A stretch of 33,808 bases of DNA from Prosthecobacter sp. (GCA_021733925.1 JAIPJY010000066.1:1-33808); one strand, 5' to 3'; positions 7,424-16,558 are shown, counted from the first letter of the stretch. The notes: generated by a model from the letters alone, not told the origin. Translations and numbers: made by a program.

Positions 7424-10090
7424 ATGCCCCGCCATTTTCTGATCTCTGCTAGTTTCCTCTCACTGCGCTGCATCCTTGCAGCGGCCGATCCCGCCGCCTT
7501 CCTGGAACAGCACTGCTACGACTGCCACGACACGGATACAAAAAAGGGCGGGCTCGATTTGACCTCGCTCACGCTGAAACTCGATGAGCGCGCAAACTTC
7601 GCGATGTGGGAGAAAGTGCACGACCGCATCGCAAGCGGGGAAATGCCGCCCAAGAAGAAAGCGCAGCCGCCGGCGGATGCGACGCGCGTCTTACTCGGCG
7701 ACCTTGATGCCAGACTCACCGCAGCGGATGCGGCGCGAGTGGCGCAGGAAGGGCGCGTGCGGATGCGGCGGATGACGCGCGCTGAGTTTGAGAACACCCT
7801 CGCCGATTTGCTCGCACTGCCGCGGCTGGACATCCAGGCAATGCTTCCTGCCGATGGCAGCGTCGCGGGCTTCGACAAAATCGCGGACGGGCTGGACCTC
7901 TCGCCCGCGCATCTCGCGGCCTACGCTGAGGCGGCGGAGAAAGCCATGGACCTCGCGATTGCCACGCGCAGCACGCCGCCGCCGGTGTTCAAGCGCCGCA
8001 TCTATCCGGCAGGATTGTTCAAGTTTACCGAAAATCTGCGCCGGGGGCAGTATGTCCTGCTGAAGGACAAGCAGCCGGATCCTGCGCTGCCAGTGCGCGG
8101 TGGCAATGAGTATAAAAAAGGGCCTCCGGACGATGCGGGGCCGGATTTGGAGGAGCGGAAGCGTGTCTTCAAAGAAAACAAAATCGCAGAGAGTCAGAGT
8201 GCCGTCGGTTTGCTGAATCCGAATCTCGGGGGCTTCGAGGCGGCCATGAATGTATCGCCCATCTACGCGGGGAATTATCGCATGAAGCTTTCGCTTTGGG
8301 GCTTTCAGTGGAACCAGGGCAAACCGGAACCCTGCGCAGCCCCCCAGGCCGCCGTACTGCGTGCACACGAAGAGGGCAAGCAGCAGGAGGGCGGGCGTAT
8401 GCTCAGCGCCTTCACCGCGCCGTCCATCCAGTCGAGCGAGCAGGAAATCACCGCATGGCTGGATGCCCATGAGAGCATCGTGTTTGACCCTGTGTCGGTG
8501 CCGTGGCTCGGACTGCGCATCGGGCAATTGCCAGGTCGCGCCGCAAAGCATGTCGGTCCCGGTGTGGCACTGGATTGGTTCGAGATCGAGGGGCCGCTGA
8601 ATCCGACCTGGCCACCGGAGAGCCACCAGCGGCTTTTTGGCGGCCTGCCCATTGCCGAGATTCCCGCCGATGCAGATGTCATCCCCCCGCAGCGCGATGC
8701 CGTGCGGAGCATCGGCGGTTATCTGCCGAACTATTACACCGACATCCCTCCCGCCGATCGCAAACCACCGCTGGAGACGGTGCAGTCGGCGCAGCCCGTC
8801 GAGGACGCGCGCCGCCTGCTCGCTGGATTTTTACCGCAGGCGTTTCGCCGTCCGGTGGGTGACAATGAAGCCGCGCCTTACCTTGCGCTCGTGACGAAGC
8901 GGCTCGCTGCGAAGGATTGCTTCGAAGACGCGATGCGGCGCACCTACGTCGCGGTGCTCACGTCGCCAGAATTTTTGTTTCATCCCGCCGATGTGTCCCG
9001 CGAGCCTGCACCGGTCGCGAATGCAAAGCTCCTCACGCTGGCCTCGCGCCTTTCCTACTGGCTCTGGAACGGTCCGCCAGACGCTGCGCTGCTCGCCACC
9101 GCCAGCGATGGCTCGCTGCAGCGCCCTGAGGTGCTGCGGCGCGAAGTGGACCGCCTGCTCACCGACGCGCGCAGCGAGCGCTTCATCCACAGCTTTGCCG
9201 ACCAGTGGCTCGATCTCCGCCGCGTGACCGAGACCACGCCCGATCCGCAGCTCTATCCCGAGTATCGCTTCCTGCTGCACGAGGGCATGGTCGCGGAGAC
9301 GCGCGCGTTCCTGCGTGAACTCATCGCCCGCGATGCCCCCATCCGCGCGCTGGTGCGGCCGGAGTTTGCCATGCTCACTCAGCGCCTGGCCGAGCACTAC
9401 GGCATCGCGGAGGTGAGCGGCGTGGAGGTGCGGCGCGTGCCCCTGCCTGCGGGAAGTCCGCGCGGCGGCCTCCTCGGACAGGCCGCGATTTTGAAGCTGA
9501 CCGCGAACGGCACCACGACCTCTCCCGTGAAGCGCGGCGTCTGGGTGATGGACCGCCTGCTCAACGAACCCGCGCCTCCACCCCCGCCGAGTGTGGGAGC
9601 GATCGACCCCGACACACGCGGCGCAACGACCGTGCGCGAGCAGCTCGACAAACATCGCAACGACGCCAGCTGCGCCGCCTGCCACGCGAAGATTGATCCG
9701 GCGGGTTTTGCGCTGGAGAGCTTCGATCCCATCGGCGGCTTCCGCTCGCGCTACCGCTCCACCGGCAAAGGCGATGTGCCGCCGGAGAAAGGCCACACCG
9801 CGTGGAAAGTGAACTACAAGCTCGGCCCCGCCGTGGACGCGAGCGGAGCTTTGCCCGACGGCCGCACATTCAAAGACGTGAACGACCTCAGCGCGCTGCT
9901 CGCCGAGGACTCCGAACGACTCGCCTGCGCCTTCGTCGCTCACATTTCACGCTACGCCACCGGTGCGGACCTTTCGTACAATGACCGCCGCGAAATCAAA
10001 CGCCTCGTCGCATCCACCCGAGACCGGCAATTCGGCATTCGCTCACTAATCCATGCACTGGCACAAAGCCAGATGTTCCTTGGCAATTGA
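7424..10090 (+). CDS. Exported cytochrome-type DUF1587/1595/1592/1588/1585 protein
   Basis: This is an 888-residue exported protein of the multi-domain family common in Planctomycetota and Verrucomicrobiota. I use the ATG at 7424, which gives a clean signal peptide (MPRHFLISASFLSLRC and following); a TTG at 7397 would add nine residues. An N-terminal cytochrome-like segment has CYDCH at 31-35, followed by KKGGLDL. DUF1587 begins near RRMTRAEFENTLADLL, then a beta-rich middle, DUF1595 (FLPQAFRRPV), DUF1592 (LASRLSYWLWNGPPD), DUF1588 with a second heme motif CAACH at 750-754 followed by DPAGFALESFDPIG, and C-terminal DUF1585. The two CxxCH motifs imply periplasmic c-type heme and redox work, but the substrate is unknown. 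It is followed after 6 bp by its DUF1552 partner, the usual pairing. Confidence 0.92.
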   Translation: MPRHFLISASFLSLRCILAAADPAAFLEQHCYDCHDTDTKKGGLDLTSLTLKLDERANFAMWEKVHDRIASGEMPPKKKAQPPADATRVLLGDLDARLTAADAARVAQEGRVRMRRMTRAEFENTLADLLALPRLDIQAMLPADGSVAGFDKIADGLDLSPAHLAAYAEAAEKAMDLAIATRSTPPPVFKRRIYPAGLFKFTENLRRGQYVLLKDKQPDPALPVRGGNEYKKGPPDDAGPDLEERKRVFKENKIAESQSAVGLLNPNLGGFEAAMNVSPIYAGNYRMKLSLWGFQWNQGKPEPCAAPQAAVLRAHEEGKQQEGGRMLSAFTAPSIQSSEQEITAWLDAHESIVFDPVSVPWLGLRIGQLPGRAAKHVGPGVALDWFEIEGPLNPTWPPESHQRLFGGLPIAEIPADADVIPPQRDAVRSIGGYLPNYYTDIPPADRKPPLETVQSAQPVEDARRLLAGFLPQAFRRPVGDNEAAPYLALVTKRLAAKDCFEDAMRRTYVAVLTSPEFLFHPADVSREPAPVANAKLLTLASRLSYWLWNGPPDAALLATASDGSLQRPEVLRREVDRLLTDARSERFIHSFADQWLDLRRVTETTPDPQLYPEYRFLLHEGMVAETRAFLRELIARDAPIRALVRPEFAMLTQRLAEHYGIAEVSGVEVRRVPLPAGSPRGGLLGQAAILKLTANGTTTSPVKRGVWVMDRLLNEPAPPPPPSVGAIDPDTRGATTVREQLDKHRNDASCAACHAKIDPAGFALESFDPIGGFRSRYRSTGKGDVPPEKGHTAWKVNYKLGPAVDASGALPDGRTFKDVNDLSALLAEDSERLACAFVAHISRYATGADLSYNDRREIKRLVASTRDRQFGIRSLIHALAQSQMFLGN

Positions 10091-10096
10091 CCCCCC

Positions 10097-11344
10097 ATGG
10101 CCACTCCCCACTCCCGCCGTCATTTCCTCCGCGCCGTTGGCGCGTATGTTGCCCTTCCGTGCCTCGGGCGCGCGGCAGCCGCCGCAGCGCCGCGCCGCCT
10201 GCTCGCCATTCACGTCCCGCTCGGGATGATGCCGCAGTTCTTCTTTCCGAAGGCGGGCGAGGCTTCGAGCCCGTATCTCGATCTGCTCGCGGCGCATCGC
10301 GGGCATTACACCGTTTTCTCTGGGCTGTCGCATCCGGGCGTGGATGGAAATCACCATGCGGGTCAGTGCTTCCTCACGGGCGCGCCGCATCCCGGGCAGC
10401 CGACGTTCCGCAATTCGCTTTCGCTCGATCAACTCGTCGCGGAGAAGATCGGGCTGGAGAACCGGTTCCAGTCGCTCGCGCTCACAGTGAAAAATGGCGA
10501 CCACTACGGAGACTCGCTCACGGTGTCGCGTTCAGGCGTTGCCATCCCTGCGGAGGCAAGTCCGCAGCGGCTTTACCGCAGCCTCTTTGTCGCTGGAACA
10601 CCGGAGGAAAAGGCCGCGACCATGCGCCGCATCGAGGCCGGAGGCAGCGTGCTCGACCTCGTGCTCGCCAAGGCCGCGCGCCTTGAGAAATCCGTCGCGC
10701 CCGAGGATCGTGCGCGACTCGACCAGTATTTTCAAAGCGTGCGCGAACTCGAAATCCGCCTGCAGCGCTCCATCGAATGGGAAAACCGGCCGAAGCCGAA
10801 GGTGGATTACCCCGAGCCGAAGGACATCGCCGACGCGAACGAAGTCATCGCGAAGTCGAAGCTCATGTTTGATCTCATCCGCCTAGCGTTTCAGACCGAA
10901 AGTACGCGCGTGGCCACGCTTTCACTCAGCACCTTCTCCGTCGTGCCGCACGTGCCCGGCGTGAAGAACGAAACGCACGGCCTCACGCATCACGGCAACG
11001 AGCCGGAAAAAATCGCTGAACTGCGCAAGATCGAGGAAGCGCAGTTGAGCGCGCTGGTGTACCTGCTTCAGGCCTTGCGCGACACGAAGGAGGCAGGCGC
11101 GTCGTTGCTCGACCAGACTCAGGTGCTCTACGGCAGCTGCCTCGGCAGCGCCAATTCCCACTCGAACCAGAACCTTCCCGTCATCCTCGCCGGTGGCGGC
11201 TTCAAGCACGGCAAACATCTGGCCTTCGACACCACGAACAACACGCCGCTCGCGAACCTCTTCGTGAGCATGCTTCATGGCCTCGGCATCGAGGCGGACA
11301 AATTTGCCAGCAGCACGGGGGCCCTGCGCGGCCTCGAATCATGA
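10097..11344 (+). CDS. Tat-exported DUF1552 protein
   Basis: This 415-residue protein starts with a twin-arginine signal (SRRHFLRAVGAYVALP), so it should be folded and perhaps loaded with cofactor before export. The rest matches DUF1552: an early MMPQFFFPK region, a gene-typical FSGLSHPGVDGNHHAG segment, and the C-terminal LANLFVSMLHGLGIEADKF with a final STGALRGL. DUF1552 proteins share features with the DUF1501/sulfatase-like group but no activity is established. The start lies 6 bp after the stop of the DUF1592 gene, so the two are almost certainly co-transcribed and may form a complex. A paralogue with the same partner type is at 16555. Confidence 0.92.
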   Translation: MATPHSRRHFLRAVGAYVALPCLGRAAAAAAPRRLLAIHVPLGMMPQFFFPKAGEASSPYLDLLAAHRGHYTVFSGLSHPGVDGNHHAGQCFLTGAPHPGQPTFRNSLSLDQLVAEKIGLENRFQSLALTVKNGDHYGDSLTVSRSGVAIPAEASPQRLYRSLFVAGTPEEKAATMRRIEAGGSVLDLVLAKAARLEKSVAPEDRARLDQYFQSVRELEIRLQRSIEWENRPKPKVDYPEPKDIADANEVIAKSKLMFDLIRLAFQTESTRVATLSLSTFSVVPHVPGVKNETHGLTHHGNEPEKIAELRKIEEAQLSALVYLLQALRDTKEAGASLLDQTQVLYGSCLGSANSHSNQNLPVILAGGGFKHGKHLAFDTTNNTPLANLFVSMLHGLGIEADKFASSTGALRGLES

Positions 11345-11378
11345 CGCATTTTCAGCCATCCAAAAATCGCACTATTCA

Positions 11379-11437
11379 GCATCTCCCCCATGTCGAGTTT
11401 TCAGCAGGCTTTGCGTATTCTTTAAAAGCCCATGCTG
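11379..11437 (+). promoter_or_regulatory. 59-bp upstream element, copy B, at the sigma-factor start
   Basis: This copy of the 59-bp element (54 of 59 identical to 7354-7412) runs into the sigma gene, whose ATG is at 11432. TGTCGAG at 11391-11397 and CGTA at 11414-11417 are 16 bp apart, as in copy A. If this is an ECF promoter, the transcript would begin only a few bases before the ATG and be nearly leaderless. Autoregulation by the sigma factor would explain the shared sequence, but this is unproven. Confidence 0.6.
11390..11425 (+). CDS. Putative 11-codon leader micro-ORF, copy B
   Basis: The frame reads MSSFQQALRIL and ends at TAA, 6 bp before the sigma-factor ATG. It parallels the micro-ORF at 7365-7400 residue for residue except Ile/Ser. 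The short distance to the sigma start would allow translational coupling. No ribosome binding site is evident. Confidence 0.3.
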   Translation: MSSFQQALRIL

Positions 11438-11947
11438 CCGCCAGAAAAAATCGCCTCCATCCTGCTCGCAGAGCGCCTGCCGCTCACGGCGTTCATCGCC
11501 AGCGTAACGCGGGATTTCCACCTCGCGGAGGATGTGTTTCAGGAGGTGTGTGTGAAGGCTGTGGGTCGCGCAGCGGAGTTTGAAACGGAGACTCATGTGG
11601 TGAACTGGGCGCGCCTCGCCGGGAAGAACCGCGCCATCGACATCCTGCGCGCACGCGATGGCCGCCATGTGGGGCTGAGCGATGAAATGCTGGAGGTGCT
11701 CGCCCAGGAGTGGCCTCAGACATCTCATGCCGATGCGATGCAGGAGGCGCTGGGCCATTGCATGAGGCAGATCACTCCCAACAACCGCGAACTGCTGCGC
11801 CTCCGTTACTTTGAGCGGCGCAACTGCACCGACGTGGCCGCGATCATGGGCCGCAAGATCGAGACCGTGTATCAAGCTCTCGCGCGCCTGCACAAAACCC
11901 TCGGCGAATGCGTGCGCACCCGCCTGCAAAATACCGCCATCTCATGA
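11432..11947 (+). CDS. ECF-type RNA polymerase sigma factor, Rhodopirellula/Verrucomicrobium type
   Basis: This 171-residue protein has only sigma regions 2 and 4. Region 2 includes FHLAEDVFQEVCVKAV and the promoter-melting stretch VVNWARLAGKNRAIDILRAR. Region 4 includes NRELLRLRYFERRNCTDVAAI followed by the recognition helix (RKIETVYQALARLHKTL). The N-terminus (LAERLPLTAFIASVTRD) is typical of the PVC-specific ECF group. The size is normal. It overlaps the next gene by ATGA, so both are translated together, and that neighbour is a likely membrane regulator. Candidate targets are its own operon and the first DUF1592 gene, which share the 59-bp element. No Shine-Dalgarno is visible before the ATG. 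Confidence 0.92.
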   Translation: MLPPEKIASILLAERLPLTAFIASVTRDFHLAEDVFQEVCVKAVGRAAEFETETHVVNWARLAGKNRAIDILRARDGRHVGLSDEMLEVLAQEWPQTSHADAMQEALGHCMRQITPNNRELLRLRYFERRNCTDVAAIMGRKIETVYQALARLHKTLGECVRTRLQNTAIS

Positions 11948-12876
11948 ACGACACCGAATTTCTTGAACTGGCCATGCGTCACCAGGACGGCACACTCTCC
12001 GCCGCTGAAACATCCGCGTTCGAAGCCGCGATGCTCGCTGATCCCGCCAAGCGCAGGCTCTTCACCGAGGCGCAGCTGCGCTCGATGGCACTGCATGACC
12101 GTTTCCGCCAGGAGGCGTTCCGTGTTGCTCCGCCTGAAAAGCAGCGCAGGGCATGGCACACACGACCTGCTGCCGCCATGGCGGCTGGACTGGTCTGCGG
12201 TCTTTTCTGCGCTTCCTTCGTCTGGGCCGTCTCGGCACCGAAGGTGACCGCGGAGCGTTTGGATGCGCTGGTCGATGGCGGTTTTGAAAACAGCCATGTG
12301 GAGGAAGGCTTCCCGGCAAGAACCGGCGTGTGGAGCGGCGATGCGGTGGAAATCTCCGTCCCGGATGCCGGCCATGGAGGGCAGCATCTGCGCTTCATCA
12401 GCCCGCAGCCGGATGCGGCAAATCCTAACAGCAGAGCGATCTCGTGTGATGTGTTCCAGCTTGTGGATCTGCGTCCGCTGCGCGCTGCCCTGAGCAGGGA
12501 TGGAGATGCCGTGCTGGAGCTTTCTGCCAGCTTTCTGGATGCGCGCTCACTGAACACCCGCCCTTCTGTGACCTGCTCTTGTAAAATCTATGTCTTCAAG
12601 GGGGATCCCACGAGCATGCGCAGCACCTGGCCGCTCAATATTCCCGAAGCGCTTTCCAGCGGGATTGCGAATGTGACCACTCTCGGAGGCGCTACGCCGG
12701 TGTGGAAAACCGTCACCGCGAAGTGTCTGGTCAATGCGGAAGCAGATTTCGCCATCATCCAGCTCGCGGCACTGCCAAACCTGCGTCCGGCAAGCCTCGC
12801 GTCCATCTTTGCGGATGACATCAAACTCACGCTCAGCACCCGGCCGAGCCTGCCCGTGCGCATCGTCCATCGTTGA
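11944..12876 (+). CDS. Membrane-anchored anti-sigma-like protein with extracytoplasmic domain
   Basis: This 310-residue protein begins in the ATGA overlap with the sigma gene. Residues 1-70 form a charged helical cytoplasmic segment (MNDTEFLELAMRHQDGTLS), which resembles the N-termini of anti-sigma proteins coupled to PVC ECF factors and lacks a zinc-binding His-x3-Cys-x2-Cys motif. One transmembrane helix spans about residues 76-97 (AAAMAAGLVCGLFCASFVWA). The remaining 210 residues, beginning LVDGGFENSHVEEGFP, look like a beta-sandwich with carbohydrate-binding character. The layout suggests a one-protein sensor that holds the sigma factor until an outside ligand is bound. Function is inferred from gene order and topology; direct sequence similarity to known anti-sigma factors is weak. 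Confidence 0.8.
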   Translation: MNDTEFLELAMRHQDGTLSAAETSAFEAAMLADPAKRRLFTEAQLRSMALHDRFRQEAFRVAPPEKQRRAWHTRPAAAMAAGLVCGLFCASFVWAVSAPKVTAERLDALVDGGFENSHVEEGFPARTGVWSGDAVEISVPDAGHGGQHLRFISPQPDAANPNSRAISCDVFQLVDLRPLRAALSRDGDAVLELSASFLDARSLNTRPSVTCSCKIYVFKGDPTSMRSTWPLNIPEALSSGIANVTTLGGATPVWKTVTAKCLVNAEADFAIIQLAALPNLRPASLASIFADDIKLTLSTRPSLPVRIVHR

Positions 12877-12888
12877 TTTTTCCACCTC

Positions 12889-13737
12889 ATGAAAATCCTG
12901 CACATCCTGCCACTTGCCACTGCGCTTGCGGCCTTCACCGCCCAAGCCCTCGACTACCCTCACGCCACAGCAGAGCCGCAAAAAACCGGCTGGCCGCTCA
13001 CGGCGGAGGAGAAAGCCTACGTGACCAAGGCCGAGCATAAGCGCCGCCCCGGCCGTGAGTCGAACAAGCACCTGCCGCAGCTCTGGCCCGTGGTGCCCAG
13101 CGCGGGCTACTTCGGCGGAGATGCATGGCTGAAGCTGCATGAGGCGCATGTGCAGACCGTGCAGGCCAGCCAGGGCGCCATCGATGTACTGCTCGTCGGC
13201 GACAGCATCACCATCCAGTGGGGTGACTCCTGGAAGAAGCACTTCCCCGCCCTCAAAACCGTCAACATCGGCATCGGCGGAGACAAGACGCAGAACGTGC
13301 TCTGGCGGCTCGATCACGGCGGCGTCGCAGGCCTGCAGCCGAAGGCCATCGTGCTCATGATCGGCAACAACAACATGTTCTTCACCCCCGAGACCGGCAT
13401 CGAAGCCGCCGCCAAAGGCATCGAGATGTGCGTGAAAAACCTGCGCGAAAAATTCCCCGCCGCCGCCATCATCGTGGCCAAGATCCTGCCCGCCAACGCT
13501 CCCGGCACTCGCTTCTACGAAGACATCCAAAAGACCAACACCGCTCTCGATCCTCTCAAGCTCGAAAGCGATCCCAAGGTGAAAGTGCTCGATCTGTGGA
13601 GCGACTTCACCAACCCCGACGGCACCTTGAAGCCCGCACTCTTCACCCCGGACAACGTCCACCTCTCTCCCGCTGGCTACGGCGTTTATGCCGCACGTTT
13701 GCAGCCTATGCTTGCCCCGCTTGTCGGCAGCCGCTGA
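12889..13737 (+). CDS. Secreted SGNH/GDSL-family hydrolase
   Basis: This 282-residue protein starts with a signal peptide (MKILHILPLATALAAFTAQA). The SGNH blocks are in order: LLVGDSITIQWG with the catalytic Ser106, the Gly block VNIGIGGDKTQNVLWRL (Gly129-Gly131 region), the Asn block MIGNNNMF (about 158-164), and TPDNVHLSPAGY with Asp255 and His258. The overall form is like the platelet-activating-factor acetylhydrolase-like esterases often found in Planctomycetota and Verrucomicrobiota, which deacetylate sugars or lipids. It starts 12 bp after the anti-sigma-like gene and is probably in the same operon, so it may act on the polysaccharide that the system senses. The substrate cannot be read from the sequence. 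Confidence 0.9.
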   Translation: MKILHILPLATALAAFTAQALDYPHATAEPQKTGWPLTAEEKAYVTKAEHKRRPGRESNKHLPQLWPVVPSAGYFGGDAWLKLHEAHVQTVQASQGAIDVLLVGDSITIQWGDSWKKHFPALKTVNIGIGGDKTQNVLWRLDHGGVAGLQPKAIVLMIGNNNMFFTPETGIEAAAKGIEMCVKNLREKFPAAAIIVAKILPANAPGTRFYEDIQKTNTALDPLKLESDPKVKVLDLWSDFTNPDGTLKPALFTPDNVHLSPAGYGVYAARLQPMLAPLVGSR

Positions 13738-13817
13738 AGCTTTCTCATCCCTCCCCCGCCCCCGCAAATCCCGCACGGAAGACCACGCCGCAGTTGCATC
13801 ATCTCCTTAAACCGGCC

Positions 13818-13824
13818 AAGGAGG
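13818..13824 (+). promoter_or_regulatory. Strong Shine-Dalgarno of second DUF1592 gene
   Basis: AAGGAGG lies 4 bp before the ATG at 13829 and is the clearest ribosome binding site in the window. It fixes the start of the second DUF1592 gene. Most other genes here lack an obvious Shine-Dalgarno. Confidence 0.75.
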
Positions 13825-13828
13825 CACC

Positions 13829-16558
13829 ATGAGATTCGTGGCATTCTTCGCCCTGCTTCAGTCCGTGGCCTGCGCCGCTGATTTCTCCGGCTTCGTGGAC
13901 ACCTACTGCATCGAATGCCACGACAGCGACGCCAAAAAAGGCGGACTCGATCTTTCGCGCTTCCGCGATGAAAGCACCGTGATGAAGGACCGCGCGGTGT
14001 GGCGCAGCGTTTATGAAAAGGTGGAGTCGCAGCAGATGCCGCCGCCCAAGCGCAAAGCCCAGCCTTCGCCCGCAGAGCGGGAGGCGCTGCAGTCCTGGAT
14101 CATGGACATCGCCGCACGGCCTGATCCCGCGCTCGGCGAGCCAGATCCCGGCAAGCCGGTGCTGCGGCGTCTCACACGCCTGGAATACAACAACTCCATC
14201 CGCGATCTCTTCGGCCTGCCGCTGGACGTCTTCATGTTCGCCGAGCGCCTCCCCATCGATCACAAGCACTTTGATCCATCCGCATCCACCATGGGCAGCC
14301 GCCTTCAAGTGCCCGTGCGCGAGCCCGGCCTGAAGTACGCCGTGCTGCTGCCAGATGCTGGTATGCCGGGAGACAACCGCGCCGAACACGGCTTCTCCAA
14401 TCGTGGCGAAGCCATGAATCTCTCCCCGCTGCTGCTGGAGCGTTATCTAGACACCGCACGCGCCGTCACGCACAGCCCGAAACTCCCGTCTCTCAGCGCC
14501 AGCTTCGCAGCCATGATCTCCGATCCCCGCGTGCCCAAGCGCGCCATCCCCGTCCCCTTTGAGGAGCAGGGCCAGGGCTTCACCGCAGATGCGGCAGCGG
14601 ACTTCGCGCCAAACTTCAATGTCCCCGACGAGGCCCGCGAGGGCGATGTGATGATGACCACCTACCAGCATCGCTTCGGCGTGCGTGCCAGCGTGGCCGA
14701 AGGCATCGCCGGTGTGTGGGATGCGAAGGCACGCAGCCAGACCTGGAGCGCCGGCACCCGCATGGGCCTGCGCTTTGGCCTGCAGCAGGAGAAGACCCTC
14801 GTGCTGACTCCGCGTGAAGACGTGTGGATCGCCGGCTTCTCCACCGCCACCGAGACCTCCGGAGAATCACTCTTCACCAATCTCACCAAGGACGCGAAGC
14901 AGCTGCACTTTGATCTTCACGTGGAAGGCGGTGCCGAGGGCGAAGGCGTGGTGGAGGCAGGGCTCTGCGCCCTCAGCCGCAAAGGAGAGTCCGGCGTGAT
15001 CTCCATCACCGCCACCTTCACCGATGGCAGCACCGCATCACTCAAGCACTCGATGAAAAAAGGCGAAGGCGTGGGCAATGCCTTCTTCGGCTTCCGCGCA
15101 CCCCCGGGCATGCACATCGTGGCGCTGAGTCTCAACGGCACCGGCTTCAGCGGCAGCTACGCGCTGTTTGATGACCTCGGCTTCATCACCGGCCAGGCCG
15201 CCGTGGCCAAGGCCGCGCCTGCCGAGCTGAACCGCATGTCTGACCGCGCCCTGCGCAAGATCGCCGCAGAGCGCCTGACCGCGCTGGCAACAAAGGCTTT
15301 CCGGCGTGTCGTCACCGATGCGGACGTGGACGGCTTCGTCGATGTTTACGATGCCGCGCTCAAGCAGTCCGGCAGCTTTGAGGAAGGCATGCGGGAAGCC
15401 ATCGCCGCCATCCTCACCTCGCCCGATTTTCTCTATCTCTCCGCCGCCGGTGCAGGCCGGGGCGCCGTGCGTGTGCTCACTGAGGAGGAGCTGGCCACAC
15501 GCCTCGCCTACTTCCTCTGGTCCGCGCCACCGGATGATCAGCTCCGCACTCCGCGCGCTCTGCAAACCTACCCGCAGCTCCAGGCGCAGGTGCAGCGCAT
15601 GCTGCACGATCCGCGCGTGCGCGAGCTCGGCGAATCCTTCGCCGTGCAGTGGCTGCGGCTTGATCAGCTCACCACCGCCAAGCCGGATCCCAAACTCTTC
15701 AAGGCCTTCTACAGCGGCGCGAAAAACAAGACCACCCTCCACGGTGCCATGCTCGTGGAGGCGCTGCTGCTCTTTGAAACAACACTCGTGGAGGATCGCA
15801 GCATCCTGGACTTCATCGCCGCAGACTACACCTGGCTGAATCCCGGCCTCGCGCGGCTCTACCAGTTTGAGTCTCTCCTGCCCGGCGATGCCTTGAAGAA
15901 AAATGCCGGGGACGACAGCACCCTCGTCACCGCCAAAAACGACAGCCAGTGGTTCCGCGTGAAACTGCCCAAAGGATCACGCGGCGGATTCATGACCATG
16001 GCCGGCCCGCTCACCGTCACATCCCTGCCTCTGCGCACCAGCCCGGTGAAGCGCGGCGCGTGGCTGCTGGAGACAATCTTCAACCGCCCGCCGCAGGAGC
16101 CGAAGGTCGCCTTCGTGCTCAAGGAGGATGACCACGCCCTCAACTCCACGCAGAGCGTACGCCAGCGCTTCGAGGCGCATCGCAATCAAGATGCCTGCTT
16201 CTCCTGCCACGTGCGGCTTGATCCACCCGGCTTCGCCCTGGAGCGCTTCGATGCCATCGGCCGCTGGCGCGAAACGGACGCCGGCCAGCCCGTGGATGCT
16301 CGCGCCACATGGTCCGGCACCGCGTTTGACGGCCCCGCCGAATACAAGGCCCTGCTGGCAAAGAATCCGCATGAGTTTGTGCGCGGCTTCATCGAGCACC
16401 TGCTCAGCTATGCCCTGAGCCGTGAACTGGAAGTCTATGACATGCCCGTCGTGGATGCCATCGAGCGCGCCGCGCAGGCGCAAGGCTACAAGCTCAGCGT
16501 CATCATCACCGAGATCGCCCAGTCCTATCCCTTCACCCACACCCGCAGCGCGCCATGA
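13829..16558 (+). CDS. Exported cytochrome-type DUF1587/1595/1592/1588/1585 protein (second copy)
   Basis: This 909-residue protein is a paralogue of the one at 7424. It has a signal peptide (MRFVAFFALLQSVACA), the N-terminal heme motif CIECH at 27-31 followed by KKGGLDLSRF, DUF1587 (RRLTRLEYNNSIRDLFGLPL), DUF1595 (LATKAFRRVV), DUF1592 (LATRLAYFLWSAPPDDQL), DUF1588 with a second heme motif CFSCH at 790-794 followed by DPPGFALERFDAIG, and a DUF1585 tail. The middle section, about residues 320-460, is a beta-rich insert that differs from the first paralogue and could determine substrate. It overlaps its DUF1552 partner by ATGA. Periplasmic electron transfer is likely; the reaction is unknown. 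Confidence 0.92.
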   Translation: MRFVAFFALLQSVACAADFSGFVDTYCIECHDSDAKKGGLDLSRFRDESTVMKDRAVWRSVYEKVESQQMPPPKRKAQPSPAEREALQSWIMDIAARPDPALGEPDPGKPVLRRLTRLEYNNSIRDLFGLPLDVFMFAERLPIDHKHFDPSASTMGSRLQVPVREPGLKYAVLLPDAGMPGDNRAEHGFSNRGEAMNLSPLLLERYLDTARAVTHSPKLPSLSASFAAMISDPRVPKRAIPVPFEEQGQGFTADAAADFAPNFNVPDEAREGDVMMTTYQHRFGVRASVAEGIAGVWDAKARSQTWSAGTRMGLRFGLQQEKTLVLTPREDVWIAGFSTATETSGESLFTNLTKDAKQLHFDLHVEGGAEGEGVVEAGLCALSRKGESGVISITATFTDGSTASLKHSMKKGEGVGNAFFGFRAPPGMHIVALSLNGTGFSGSYALFDDLGFITGQAAVAKAAPAELNRMSDRALRKIAAERLTALATKAFRRVVTDADVDGFVDVYDAALKQSGSFEEGMREAIAAILTSPDFLYLSAAGAGRGAVRVLTEEELATRLAYFLWSAPPDDQLRTPRALQTYPQLQAQVQRMLHDPRVRELGESFAVQWLRLDQLTTAKPDPKLFKAFYSGAKNKTTLHGAMLVEALLLFETTLVEDRSILDFIAADYTWLNPGLARLYQFESLLPGDALKKNAGDDSTLVTAKNDSQWFRVKLPKGSRGGFMTMAGPLTVTSLPLRTSPVKRGAWLLETIFNRPPQEPKVAFVLKEDDHALNSTQSVRQRFEAHRNQDACFSCHVRLDPPGFALERFDAIGRWRETDAGQPVDARATWSGTAFDGPAEYKALLAKNPHEFVRGFIEHLLSYALSRELEVYDMPVVDAIERAAQAQGYKLSVIITEIAQSYPFTHTRSAP

